DNA of 64,000 nucleotides, from positions 1 through 64,000 of the forward strand of contig CAXTCJ010000015.1 of assembly GCA_964242215.1 (NCBI GenBank), written 5' to 3'. Positions 36,442 to 45,260 of this stretch are shown here, one piece after another (position 1 is the stretch's first letter; every line of letters begins with the position of its first letter). The translations under genes were made by a program, and so were the position numbers. The notes below the pieces were generated by a model. It did no database searches, was not told where the DNA came from, and worked only from the letters and a program-made list of their open reading frames with translations. Source of the stretch: LMUY01 sp964242215. Lineage in GTDB: Bacteria > Pseudomonadota > Alphaproteobacteria > Acetobacterales > Acetobacteraceae.

Positions 36442-38181
36442 ATGCGCCCAGATGACCTGCATATTCCCGGCGAGGCCGCCGGGTTTCTTCTGCACTACGT
36501 GGCCCGGCGCAGAGCCCTCATTTTGTTGCTGCTTGTGGTCGTCGTCTCCGGCGCGGTCGCCGCCGTGGCCGCCCAGTATGGCTTGCGGTTGCTGGTGGAC
36601 GCCATGACTTTGCCGGACCGCGACATCGAGGCGGTGACGCGATGGCTTGGGTTGTTTCTCGGCCTGCTCGCGATCGAGAGTGTCTGCTGGCGTGTTGCGG
36701 GCTTCATCGGCGCGCGTTCAGTCATTGCGGTGAGCGAGGACATCCGCGTAGACCTTTTTTCCGTCGTAAGCGGGCGGTCCTGGGAGTTCTTCAGCGGCCA
36801 GGCAAGCGGAGCCTTGGCGGGGCGCATCACCAGCGCTTCGGACGCGGCAACTGCCGTTTTGCGCACCATCGTCTGGAATGTGCTGCCACCTGCGACCGAC
36901 CTCGTGGGGTCGGCCGTCGTTCTTTCGCTGGTCAATTGGCAACTGGGGGCTGCACTGTTTGCAGCGGCGGCGCCGGCTACGTTCCTGCTGCATCGTTTCG
37001 GCCGGCGGGGCTTCCGGCTCCACGAGGACCACCATCGAGAAGTGGCGGAGATCTCCGGTGTGCTGACCGACACATTGGCCAACATGGCTCTCGTCCATGC
37101 TTTCGGCAGCCGGCTGCGGGAGCGGGACGGCCTGCGGAACCAGATCCGCAGCGAGGGCAGGGCACATGCGATCAGCTGGCGGTTCCTCGAGCGGTTGCGG
37201 TGTGGTCACGACGCCGCCTTTTGGCTGGTCAATGCGGCGGTGCTGCTGGCGTCCGTCTATTTGTGGAGCCGCGGCTCGATCAGCACAGGAGGGGTCGTCG
37301 TGGCGACCACGCTGACGCTTCGTATCCTTGCCGGGTCCCGCGAGCTTGGCTTGTCGCTGCTGGGACTGTCGCAGCAGCTCGGAGCCGTGACGGAGGCCGT
37401 TGGCGTCTTGTCCCAGCCGTTGACGGGGCCGAGACCCGTAGCGAGGCGGGTGCTGCCGGTTGCACATGGAATGGTCGACTTGCGGAGCATTCGGTATGCG
37501 TCCTCGCCAGGACAGGTCTTGTTCGACGGATTGAGCCTTCACGTGCCGGCTGGGCAGCATATTGGCATCGTGGGCCCGTCGGGTGCTGGCAAGTCGACCT
37601 TGTTGCGGCTGATCCGCGGCATCGTGCAGCCTCAGGCAGGACTGGTCCTTCTCGATGGCCAACCCGTCATAGACACCGACGTCTCGGATGCATTCTCCGT
37701 CGTGGCGCAGGAGCTCGCTCTGTTGCAGCGGAGTATCCTGGCCAATCTCCGCTACGGCTGCGAGGCAGCGGGTTGGGAGGACGTGCTCGCCGTATCACGT
37801 GCCGTCGGCTGCGACCGTTTCGTTTCCGAGTTGCCGAACGGATACGACACGATGGTCGGTGAACAAGGGGTGCGCCTGTCTGGTGGACAGCGGCAGCGGA
37901 TTGCGATCGCCCGGGCTCTGCTCCGTCGCGCGCCCGTGTTATTGCTCGACGAGGCGACGAGCGCATTGGACAGCGTCGCCGAACGGGACGTCCAGTGCGC
38001 CCTGCTGCACTTCGCGGCCGACCGCACTATCGTGGCGGTGGCTCACCGGCTGTCGACGGTGATGGACTTCGACAGGATCATCGTGCTCGATTCAGGACGC
38101 ATCATCGAGGACGGCCCACCCGCCGAACTACGCCGCGCGGCCGGCTATTTCGCCAGCACTTTACAGCTGCAGCAGGGATGA
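36442..38181 (+). CDS. ABC exporter, fused membrane and ATPase domains (MsbA/lipid-flippase type)
   Basis: 579 residues. The first 320 form a six-helix exporter domain (ILLLLVVVVSGAVAAVAAQ; LFAAAAPATFLL). The ATPase has Walker A VGPSGAGKSTLLRL, signature LSGGQRQRIAIARALL, Walker B PVLLLDEATSALDS and the H-loop VAVAHRLSTVMD. Two copies would form the transporter. It lies between a glycoside hydrolase and a patatin gene, 4 bases from the latter, inside the galactofuranose block. Export of a lipid-linked or finished glycan is the natural inference; a drug efflux role cannot be excluded. Confidence 0.85.
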   Translation: MRPDDLHIPGEAAGFLLHYVARRRALILLLLVVVVSGAVAAVAAQYGLRLLVDAMTLPDRDIEAVTRWLGLFLGLLAIESVCWRVAGFIGARSVIAVSEDIRVDLFSVVSGRSWEFFSGQASGALAGRITSASDAATAVLRTIVWNVLPPATDLVGSAVVLSLVNWQLGAALFAAAAPATFLLHRFGRRGFRLHEDHHREVAEISGVLTDTLANMALVHAFGSRLRERDGLRNQIRSEGRAHAISWRFLERLRCGHDAAFWLVNAAVLLASVYLWSRGSISTGGVVVATTLTLRILAGSRELGLSLLGLSQQLGAVTEAVGVLSQPLTGPRPVARRVLPVAHGMVDLRSIRYASSPGQVLFDGLSLHVPAGQHIGIVGPSGAGKSTLLRLIRGIVQPQAGLVLLDGQPVIDTDVSDAFSVVAQELALLQRSILANLRYGCEAAGWEDVLAVSRAVGCDRFVSELPNGYDTMVGEQGVRLSGGQRQRIAIARALLRRAPVLLLDEATSALDSVAERDVQCALLHFAADRTIVAVAHRLSTVMDFDRIIVLDSGRIIEDGPPAELRRAAGYFASTLQLQQG

Positions 38182-38185
38182 AACA

Positions 38186-39181
38186 TTGAGCGATTTGCCC
38201 TGTCTGGTGCTGAGTGGGGGCAACGCACTCGGGGCCTATCATCTCGGCGCCTGGACCGCGTTTGAAAGGGCGGGTCTTACGCCGGGTTGGATAGCAGGCG
38301 CATCGATCGGCGCCATCACCGCCGCGATCATCGCGGGTAACAGGCCCGGTGATCGCACGGCTGCATTGACCCAGTTTTGGAGTGAGGCGGAGTCGTTCGA
38401 CTTCGGAACGCGCTTCCTGCCGAACATGATGCGCGCGCCCGTGCAATATGCCCAAGCCTCAATGAGCCGCTTTCTTGGCCGGACATCTCTGTTCACCGCC
38501 CGGCCACCCGACCTGACCGGCCAAGACCCGCGCCCGAGCATGTTCGATTTGGGTCCGATGCGGCGTCTCGTCTCCGATTCGGTAGATTTCGACCGCCTGA
38601 ACGACGGCGAGCTTCGCGTCTCCGTTCTGGCGGTCAATCTGGCGACCGGCGGCGAAGTCGTGTTTGACACTAGCCGTCAACGTGTCGAGCTGCATCACCT
38701 AATGGCGAGTTGCTCGCTGATCCCCGACTTCCCGCCGGTCGAGGTCGAGGGCACACTGCTCGTCGACGGCGGCCTGTCGGCAAATCTGCCGGTTCACCTC
38801 GTATTGGATGATCTCGGGGGTGACACCGCACCGCGGGTCTGTTTCGCCGTCGATTGTTTCCCGCCCTCGGCCCCTTTGCCGCGTGGCCTGTTGCAGGCAG
38901 CGCAAAGGCAATCCGACCTTTTGTTCGCGTCGCAAAGCCGGCGCACGCTGTCGCACTTGCAGCGCTTGTGGGCTGGCAGAGAACCGGGAGCGGATGTGTT
39001 CCATCTTGCGTACAGCGCGATGAAGGATGAGACCGCCCTGAAGGGGTTTGACTTCGGCCAGGCGACGCTTGCTAGGCGCAAGGCGAGCGGGAATGCAGAC
39101 ATGGATGCGCAAATTGCGCTTTGGCGGTCGCTGGACGGGAGCGAGCCCGGACTGACTATACACAGTTTCTCGAGAGATTAA
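38186..39181 (+). CDS. Patatin-like phospholipase
   Basis: 331 residues starting at TTG with an AGGGA site that lies inside the end of the exporter gene. The oxyanion loop is SGGNALGAYHLG, the nucleophile Ser is in AGASIGAITA (GxSxG), and the catalytic Asp is in LLVDGGLSANLP (DGG). There is a patatin C-terminal region. Spacing of 4 bases to the ABC exporter implies co-translation. A damaged paralogue lies at 63581. Function: acyl hydrolase on lipids. Within this cluster it could act on a lipid carrier or membrane lipid, which is an inference. Confidence 0.85.
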   Translation: MSDLPCLVLSGGNALGAYHLGAWTAFERAGLTPGWIAGASIGAITAAIIAGNRPGDRTAALTQFWSEAESFDFGTRFLPNMMRAPVQYAQASMSRFLGRTSLFTARPPDLTGQDPRPSMFDLGPMRRLVSDSVDFDRLNDGELRVSVLAVNLATGGEVVFDTSRQRVELHHLMASCSLIPDFPPVEVEGTLLVDGGLSANLPVHLVLDDLGGDTAPRVCFAVDCFPPSAPLPRGLLQAAQRQSDLLFASQSRRTLSHLQRLWAGREPGADVFHLAYSAMKDETALKGFDFGQATLARRKASGNADMDAQIALWRSLDGSEPGLTIHSFSRD

Positions 39182-39279
39182 CCTCCGGCCTCAGCCCAAC
39201 CGGTCGGGCTGGTTACGCCAAGCACGGTTACACTGGACGTTTTGGGGGACGACCGAGTCCGCGGCGTCCCCCTCCGTTA

Positions 39280-39804
39280 CTAGACGCCCGCCTTGGCTCC
39301 GGCACGCGTTAGGTCCATGAAGCGCTCGGTAGTCGGTATGATCTGGCTGCGAATGAAGTCGGCCATGGCCTGCTCCTCCGAAAGCGACTGCTTCAGCGAT
39401 GCAACAGACGCCGTGTCGCCGACCTTTTCCGCCATCGCGATTAGGCTCGTGTAAGCCGCGATTTCCTGGTGCTCGAAGGCGAAGTTGGCGAAGGTGTTCT
39501 TCAAAATCTCGTCGGGCGCGGGCGCGTGTAGTGCGGCCGCGACGTTGCCCATCACCGCCGTAACCGTGTTTTTCAAGCTGGACGACGTTGTGTCGTGGCG
39601 CGCCAGTATGTCTTCGATGCGCTTGGCCTGTTGCTGCGACTCGTCACGGTGCTTGCGCAGCCGCACCGCCATTTCCGGGTAATTCTCCAGCCTCTCGACC
39701 TGACGCTCGGTTAGCTCGATCGCCGTCACTTCCAGCGCATGCATGTTGCGCAGGCCGGTGTGATAGATCCCGTGCAGTTCGTCTCCGTTAGCGTCGCCAT
39801 CCAT
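39280..39804 (-). CDS. Ferritin-like DUF892 (YciE/YciF) stress protein
   Basis: 174 residues from the ATG at 39804, which has a GAGAGGAT site. Four-helix bundle pattern: GLRNMHALEVTAIELTERQV, RLRKHRDESQQQAKRIEDIL, FANFAFEHQEIAAYTSLIA and SEEQAMADFIRSQIIPTTER. The spaced Glu/His residues (ALEVTAIE, HRDESQQQ, FEHQE, SEEQ) match the family metal site. YciF-type proteins are induced by general stress. A broken second copy lies at 50168-50403 and a looser relative at 44218. It is transcribed against the patatin gene. Confidence 0.85.
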   Translation of the reverse strand: MDGDANGDELHGIYHTGLRNMHALEVTAIELTERQVERLENYPEMAVRLRKHRDESQQQAKRIEDILARHDTTSSSLKNTVTAVMGNVAAALHAPAPDEILKNTFANFAFEHQEIAAYTSLIAMAEKVGDTASVASLKQSLSEEQAMADFIRSQIIPTTERFMDLTRAGAKAGV

Positions 39805-39833
39805 GGTGTATCCTCTCAAAAGCGGGGATACCG

Positions 39834-39861
39834 GCTACGCCCCGGTGAGACGGCAGTTTCC
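39834..39861 (-). promoter_or_regulatory. Possible ECF-type promoter of the DUF892 gene
   Basis: On the minus strand GGAAAC (39861-39856) and CGTAGC (39839-39834) are separated by 16 bases and lie about 30 bases upstream of the ATG. This resembles, but does not match exactly, the GGAAC-N16/17-CGTT elements used by EcfG sigma factors, one of which is encoded at 18374. Confidence 0.25.
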
Positions 39862-39869
39862 GAACAATC

Positions 39870-40653
39870 TCCAGCGCACCTTTTCGTGCGGCAGACGCCC
39901 GCCTCAATCGTGGTTGATTGATCATGACGAGGCATCCTTGGCGTTCCAGGCTAAATTCGGAGCGTTGGGCCATGCGTGATCTCGTGCGGCTTGCGGCATC
40001 GAACCTAGTGAAGATGCCGGATGGCAGCCGGCCCCGGCGTTAGTGCGTTCCCGCGACTAAACGGTTGGCAACTTTAAACCTCCGGACGGCTTGATGATCC
40101 GCGGCGTGAAGTTGCCATGATGAGCGTCTTCCTCCTAAACTTTGGCGGCATCGAGAGGTGCCGTTTTTTCATTTAATGCAACAAAGCAGCCCGAGTTCGA
40201 ACCTCTCTCCACTTGCCCAGTTCACGGGGTGTCAACCAGGCAGGGCAGTCCGCGGCTATAGTCTTCTTCATCTCGCCAGTCCCACCGCGAAAGATGCGGT
40301 AGAACCTTGGATGCAGAAAGTTGCCGAGCGTGACCTCGAGCTTTGACGTGTAGAACTCGATGTTGCTTCTTGTTAATGTCGGTTTGTGCGAATGATGTAA
40401 GTTAGATCGAGCTTGCGACGCCCTCGTGCTGGCCTCCAGCGATCGACGAGTTGGAGATCGTCGGCCCATAAAGTTCCGTCTATGTGTTATTGCCGCGGCA
40501 CGTCAAAGTTCGAGAGTTCGCGTTGCTCTGGCTAGAATCGATATACGTCACCCAGTCGTTTACACCTGATCGTCCTTTCCGGAGGTTGTTCTTGCCGCGT
40601 TTTTTAAGCCTCTTCGATACGACGGCATCGCGCCCGCTCGGGGCACCACTGGC
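39870..40653. other. Gene-free stretch between DUF892 and the fused glycosyltransferase-mutase gene
   Basis: About 780 bases without a supported gene. The right part (40330-40650) is A/T-richer than average and must hold the promoter of the gene at 40654. Confidence 0.35.
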
Positions 40654-43035
40654 ATGAGCAGAGGAGGAACGTCGCACAGCGGACCGGTTCTCCTGTGCTT
40701 GTCCCATCTGAGATGGGACTTTGTATTCCAGCGACCGCAACATCTCATGTCCCAAGCCGCCCTGTCATTCGCAGTCTTCTTCGTTGAGGAGCCCCTGCTC
40801 GTTTTGGGACCGGGGGAAGCCGCCGTTCTGAGAACGCGCTCAACGCAAGAGGGAGTGACAGTCGTGACTCCTCTCCTGCCCGCAACTATTGAGGAGGCGG
40901 CAGTCGCGCCCGTTCAGCGCGCGCTACTAGAGGGCATGCTTTCCGATGCCGGCGGCGGGGTCACCGTTGCCTGGTTCTACACGCCCCTTGCGTTCGGCTT
41001 TGCCGGGCATCTCCGCGCTAAAGTGGTCGTCTATGACTGCATGGATGAGCTGACCCTGTTCCGGGGAGCGTCGCCGCGTCTTGCTCTTCTCGAACGCCAG
41101 CTTTTGAAGCGCGCAGATCTCGTGTTCACTGGCGGGCGAAGCCTGTTCGAGGCCAAGCGGCACCTCCACGCGAACGTGCATCTTTTCCCAAGCAGCGTCG
41201 ATACCGAGCATTTCAATCGGGCTCGCGACCACGTTCTTGCCGAACCTGCGGATCAGGTGTCGATCCGCAAGCCGCGAATCGGGTATTTTGGCGTCGTCGA
41301 CGAACGGATCGATTACGATCTACTCGAGGCGGTAGCCGGGTCAAGGCCGGACTGGCAGGTCGTCATGATCGGACCGACGGCGAAAATCGATCCAGCGGGA
41401 CTGCCACAACGGCCCAATCTCCATTGGCTGGGCATTCGTAGCTACGCCGATCTCCCCGCTTATCTTGGCGGCTGGGACGTCGGGATCATGCCTTTCGCCA
41501 TAAACGAGGCCACGCGCTTCATCAGCCCGACGAAGACGCCCGAGTTTCTCGCAGCGGGCTTACCCGTCGTCTCAACGCCCATACGGGATGTCGTGGATGT
41601 TTGGGCTCAGGACGGCAGCGTCCAGATCGCGCAAGACCCGGCGGCATTCTGTGCCACCATCGAGGGTTTGTTGGGCGGGACGCGAGCTGGCTGGCTGGCG
41701 CAGGTGGACGACCGACTGAAGTGTTTGTCGTGGCGCTTGACCTGGTCCTCTATGCTGGCGCTGATCCAGGGTGCCACCTCGCATTCCCATGACGAGGATC
41801 GACGGCCAACGCCACCCAGGCAAAGCGAGGTGGCCTTAATCGGAGCGCGGCTCCGGGTCACGAGCGCGCCGGCAGAACAGTACGACTGGCTGGTCGTCGG
41901 CGCGGGTTTCGCAGGCGCCGTCCTCGCTGAGCGCCTGGCAACGGAGCGGGGCGACCGCGTGCTGGTAATTGACAAGCGCGACCATGTGGCTGGCAACGCC
42001 TACGACCATTTCGACGGTGCCGGTGTTCTCGTTCATCGCTATGGCCCGCACATCTTCCACACGAACTCGCAGGCAGTCCACGACTACTTGTCGCGATTCA
42101 CGGCGTGGCGCTCTTATGAGCACAGGGTATTGGGGCGGGTGAATGGCCAGCTATTGCCGATCCCGATCAATCTCGACACGGTCAACCGGCTCTACAACCT
42201 GTCCCTCACGTCCGAGGAGCTGGAAGCTTGGTTCGCCGCGCGCGCGGAGGCGGTGGAGACAGTACGGACCTCGGAGGACGTGATCGTCTCCCGGATTGGG
42301 CGCGAGCTGTACGAGATCTTTTTCCAGGCCTACACGCGTAAGCAATGGGGGCTTGACCCATCGGAGTTGGACCGAACCGTGACGGCCCGCGTGCCGGTGC
42401 GCACGGATCGGGACGATCGATATTTCACGGACAGCCTCCAGACAATGCCACGTGAGGGCTACACGAAAATGTTCGACCGGATGCTCGACCATCCTGGTAT
42501 TCAGCTTATGCTTGGGACGGGGTTCGATTCCTTGAACCCGTCCGTATCTTATCGCCGAATGATTTGGACTGGGCCGGTGGACGAATACTTCGGCTTCCGC
42601 TACGGCAAGCTGCCGTACCGCTCCCTACGATTTCGTCACGAGACGATCCAGCAGCCGCGCTTCCAATCCGTTGGAACGGTGAACTACCCGCAGGACGAAG
42701 AGTATACCCGGATCTCAGAGTATAAGCACATGACGGGCCAGGAGCATCCCTGGACCAGCATCACGTACGAATACCCCACCGCGGACGGCGACCCCTATTA
42801 CCCGATCCCCCGGCCGGAGAACCAGGCGCTCTACAAGCAATACGAGGCTGCGGCGGATGCGTGCGCCGACACGTGGTTCGTCGGCCGCCTCGCGACATAT
42901 CGCTACCTTAACATGGACCAAGTCGTGGCACAGGCGCTTGCCACCTTCCGACGCATCGAAACCGAGCTTTCGGGGCGGGAACAAACGCGTGCCGTCGCGG
43001 GTGAGTCTGCGCGCATCCCCGCAGAAAGAGCGTGA
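40654..43035 (+). CDS. Fusion protein: GT-B glycosyltransferase plus UDP-galactopyranose mutase
   Basis: 793 residues. Residues 1-375 form a GT4-like glycosyltransferase (DCMDELTLFRGASPRLALLE; RIGYFGVVDERIDYDLLE; FISPTKTPEFLAAGLPVVST, the usual nucleotide-sugar region). After a charged linker (about 375-408), residues 410-775 are a full UDP-galactopyranose mutase. It has FAD motif WLVVGAGFAGAVLAERLA, GPHIFHTNSQAVHDY, FFQAYTRKQWGLDPSELD, RYFTDSLQTMPREGYTKMF and the C-terminal RLATYRYLNMDQV. The mutase makes UDP-Galf from UDP-Galp, the donor for the GlfT2-like enzyme at 33019. The stop overlaps the next gene (GTGA). The two activities are normally on separate proteins. No frameshift or internal start suggests artefact. 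Confidence 0.88.
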   Translation: MSRGGTSHSGPVLLCLSHLRWDFVFQRPQHLMSQAALSFAVFFVEEPLLVLGPGEAAVLRTRSTQEGVTVVTPLLPATIEEAAVAPVQRALLEGMLSDAGGGVTVAWFYTPLAFGFAGHLRAKVVVYDCMDELTLFRGASPRLALLERQLLKRADLVFTGGRSLFEAKRHLHANVHLFPSSVDTEHFNRARDHVLAEPADQVSIRKPRIGYFGVVDERIDYDLLEAVAGSRPDWQVVMIGPTAKIDPAGLPQRPNLHWLGIRSYADLPAYLGGWDVGIMPFAINEATRFISPTKTPEFLAAGLPVVSTPIRDVVDVWAQDGSVQIAQDPAAFCATIEGLLGGTRAGWLAQVDDRLKCLSWRLTWSSMLALIQGATSHSHDEDRRPTPPRQSEVALIGARLRVTSAPAEQYDWLVVGAGFAGAVLAERLATERGDRVLVIDKRDHVAGNAYDHFDGAGVLVHRYGPHIFHTNSQAVHDYLSRFTAWRSYEHRVLGRVNGQLLPIPINLDTVNRLYNLSLTSEELEAWFAARAEAVETVRTSEDVIVSRIGRELYEIFFQAYTRKQWGLDPSELDRTVTARVPVRTDRDDRYFTDSLQTMPREGYTKMFDRMLDHPGIQLMLGTGFDSLNPSVSYRRMIWTGPVDEYFGFRYGKLPYRSLRFRHETIQQPRFQSVGTVNYPQDEEYTRISEYKHMTGQEHPWTSITYEYPTADGDPYYPIPRPENQALYKQYEAAADACADTWFVGRLATYRYLNMDQVVAQALATFRRIETELSGREQTRAVAGESARIPAERA

Positions 43036-44201
43036 CGAGCGTCGCCGAGGCATCGGGGGCCGAACCAGCGACGCCGTTCCGGAGCTTCATGATAGCGGGC
43101 TTCGAAGGGTCGACGCACCGCCTGCCAGATGGCCGGCAATTGGACCTGGTCCGCGCGACAAACCACGACAGGTATGCGGCAGAAGATTACGAGCGAGTCG
43201 CCGCGTGCGGTCTAAAGACGGTGCGTGAAGCGATGCGATGGCACCTGATCGAGACGGAGCCGGGCGAGTATGACTGGTCCACCTTGCTGCCTATGATAGC
43301 GGCTGCAGAGCGATCCGGGCAGCAGATCATATGGGACATCTGTCATTACGGCGTGCCACGCGATCTTGACATATGGTCACCCGACTTCCTCGAGCGTTTC
43401 GCTGCCTACAGCGCCGCGGCCGCCCGCTTCATCGAGAGTCGGCGGCCGGGCCGGGAGCCTTCGGTCTACTGCCCTGTCAACGAGATCAGCTATTGGGCTT
43501 GGGCTGGGGGTGACCACGGGCACATGTACCCGGCGGCCCTGGGCCGGGGTCCCGCGCTGAAGCGCGTGCTGGCGGAGGCGACGATCATAGCGACGGACGC
43601 GATCCGCGCGGTGTCGTCCGAAGCCCGCTTCGTTCAAGCCGAGCCGCTGATCCATGTAGCCCGCCACCCGGATTTGCCCGAGACCGAGGCCGGTGCAAAA
43701 GAGCATCGGCTTGCACAGTTCGAGGCGTTCGACATGATCGCGGGCCGGTCTGTGCCCGAGCTTGGCGGCAGCGAGAACCATCTCGATATCGTCGGCGTGA
43801 ACTTTTATCCCGAGAACCAGATATTTCGTACTGGTCAGACTGTGCCGCTCGGGCACCGCCTATATCGGCCGCTTCGCACGCTGCTCGCCGAGCTCCACGG
43901 GCGTTACAATCGGCCGATACTGATCTCGGAAACGGGCGCCGAGGGTCGCAACGGCGCCGGATGGCTCGCCTACGTCGCCTCCGAGGTGCGCGCCGCTCGC
44001 CGCGCCGGAGTTCCGGTCCTGGGTATCTGCCTCTATCCCGTTTTGGACTACCCAGGTTGGAGAGACGACCGGCATTGCGATTGCGGTCTCCTCCGCTCCG
44101 GCGGGGACTGGCAAGAGCGGACCATCGACGAGGATCTGAGATGGCAGCTTGCGGATGAGGCCGCACAGGTGTCGTCTTCGTCTGAATCGTACCTCGCATA
44201 A
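43032..44201 (+). CDS. Clan GH-A glycoside hydrolase (beta-glucosidase-like)
   Basis: 389 residues from a GTG overlapping the stop of the mutase fusion. It is predicted cytoplasmic. The acid/base Glu is in YCPVNEISYWAWAGG, the nucleophile Glu in PILISETGAEGRNG, and VGVNFYPENQIFRTG lies between. The first half has FEGSTHRLPDGRQLDL and MRWHLIETEPGEYDW. It is a different subfamily from the hydrolase at 35005, and the broken gene at 27585 is its close paralogue. Translational coupling to the mutase implies a linked step, such as hydrolysis of a Galf- or glucose-containing intermediate, but the substrate is unknown. Confidence 0.82.
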   Translation: MTSVAEASGAEPATPFRSFMIAGFEGSTHRLPDGRQLDLVRATNHDRYAAEDYERVAACGLKTVREAMRWHLIETEPGEYDWSTLLPMIAAAERSGQQIIWDICHYGVPRDLDIWSPDFLERFAAYSAAAARFIESRRPGREPSVYCPVNEISYWAWAGGDHGHMYPAALGRGPALKRVLAEATIIATDAIRAVSSEARFVQAEPLIHVARHPDLPETEAGAKEHRLAQFEAFDMIAGRSVPELGGSENHLDIVGVNFYPENQIFRTGQTVPLGHRLYRPLRTLLAELHGRYNRPILISETGAEGRNGAGWLAYVASEVRAARRAGVPVLGICLYPVLDYPGWRDDRHCDCGLLRSGGDWQERTIDEDLRWQLADEAAQVSSSSESYLA

Positions 44202-44217
44202 ATGGCTGGTTGTACCA

Positions 44218-44880
44218 ATGTCGAAGACCAACTCGGAACCCTCGATCGATGATGGGGTTGCGCAGACCTTTCCGGCGACTGATCCGGTCGGGAGCGTTCC
44301 GACTGGAGTAAAGGCAGATTCGGACGTGCTGCACGACGCTCCGGTCGCGCGGACGGCTCTGAAGATCCTGGTGATAGCTGGCCCGCAAGCTTTAGCAGCG
44401 GCCGAGCGGGATCACGCAGCGGGCCTGCCGGGCATCGCCGAAGCCGTGGAATGCCCGGAAATTTTGGAATGGCTGCGGGCCTCGCTGGACGGCAGCGAGC
44501 AGCGGCTGCTTCGTGTCTCTCAAGCCCTTGCTTGCTTCGGCGAGGCCGCAAAGGCCGACGTCTCACTGCTGGAGGCGAGCGGGCGAGCGCAGCTGGCCCG
44601 GATCGTCGCGTCAAAGCTCGCGGGACCCAGCCGCGACTGCGCAATCGTGGTGCACGTCTTTTCGGCCGAACGCATTAGGCTCGCCCGGTACGAGGTCGTC
44701 CTGTCCCTGGCTTCTGCGCTCGAGGCCGACGACGTGGTCCGCCTTATGGATGAAAGCCTGGCGAAGGGCCAGGCTGCCACTGACGAACTCGGCCGCAGCC
44801 TGGTCCGGGTTGCGCAAGAGATGCCGGGTAGACCAGCCCTTACTGCCGAAGCCAGCCTGCTGGCGTTCGCAGCACAATAG
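44218..44880 (+). CDS. Hypothetical protein, weakly DUF892-like
   Basis: 220 residues, starting 16 bases after the hydrolase gene. The first 45 residues are polar and disordered, with a DGVAQTFPATDPVGS motif of the kind found on small stress proteins. The rest is helical: ILEWLRASLDGSEQRLLRVS, VHVFSAERIRLARYEVVLSL and DDVVRLMDESLAKGQAATDE. The last two parts resemble helices 3-4 of DUF892, but the usual metal ligands of helix 1 are not evident. It is probably the last gene of the 40.6-44.9 kb operon. Function unknown. Confidence 0.6.
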   Translation: MSKTNSEPSIDDGVAQTFPATDPVGSVPTGVKADSDVLHDAPVARTALKILVIAGPQALAAAERDHAAGLPGIAEAVECPEILEWLRASLDGSEQRLLRVSQALACFGEAAKADVSLLEASGRAQLARIVASKLAGPSRDCAIVVHVFSAERIRLARYEVVLSLASALEADDVVRLMDESLAKGQAATDELGRSLVRVAQEMPGRPALTAEASLLAFAAQ

Positions 44881-44988
44881 CACTCTGGGGTTTCAATTTT
44901 CACATCAGCATCGGGAGGCTCGTTGCTGCTAGTGCATTGACGCGGACAAGCGGTTCACAGGATTGAGTGATTCTGGCAGATTGGCTAG

Positions 44989-45195
44989 ATGGCCCAAACA
45001 GTTTGCGTCGTCATTGGTGATGCCGATCGGAAGCAGTTGTCTTCGATCGCGTGGGCAGGAACCGTCCGCAGAAGCACATCCAACGTGCCCGGATCGTGTT
45101 GTTGTCAGACGAGGGATTGGCCGCGGCCGTCTGAGGCGGTGCACTATTGCGGTTCGGACTTTCCACGCCGTCGATCCTGGCGAGACACTTGACGT
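44989..45195 (+). mobile_element. IS630-family transposase, N-terminal remnant
   Basis: The start MAQTVCVVIGDADRKQLSSI, followed after a frameshift by HIQRARIVLLSDEGLAAA and a degraded SGVSxPS-like segment (FGLSTPSILARHL), is the helix-turn-helix start of IS630-type transposases. It breaks off after about 65 codons. Confidence 0.65.
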
Positions 45196-45260
45196 TCGTC
45201 GAGTTCGCAAGTTCGCATTGCCGCCCAGGACGTTAAACCACCATTGTTGTTGGGCATGAT

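Noticed and set aside
40150..40260. A GTTCGAAC-containing stretch resembling a tRNA T-loop
   Set aside because: No acceptor or anticodon stem could be folded around it.
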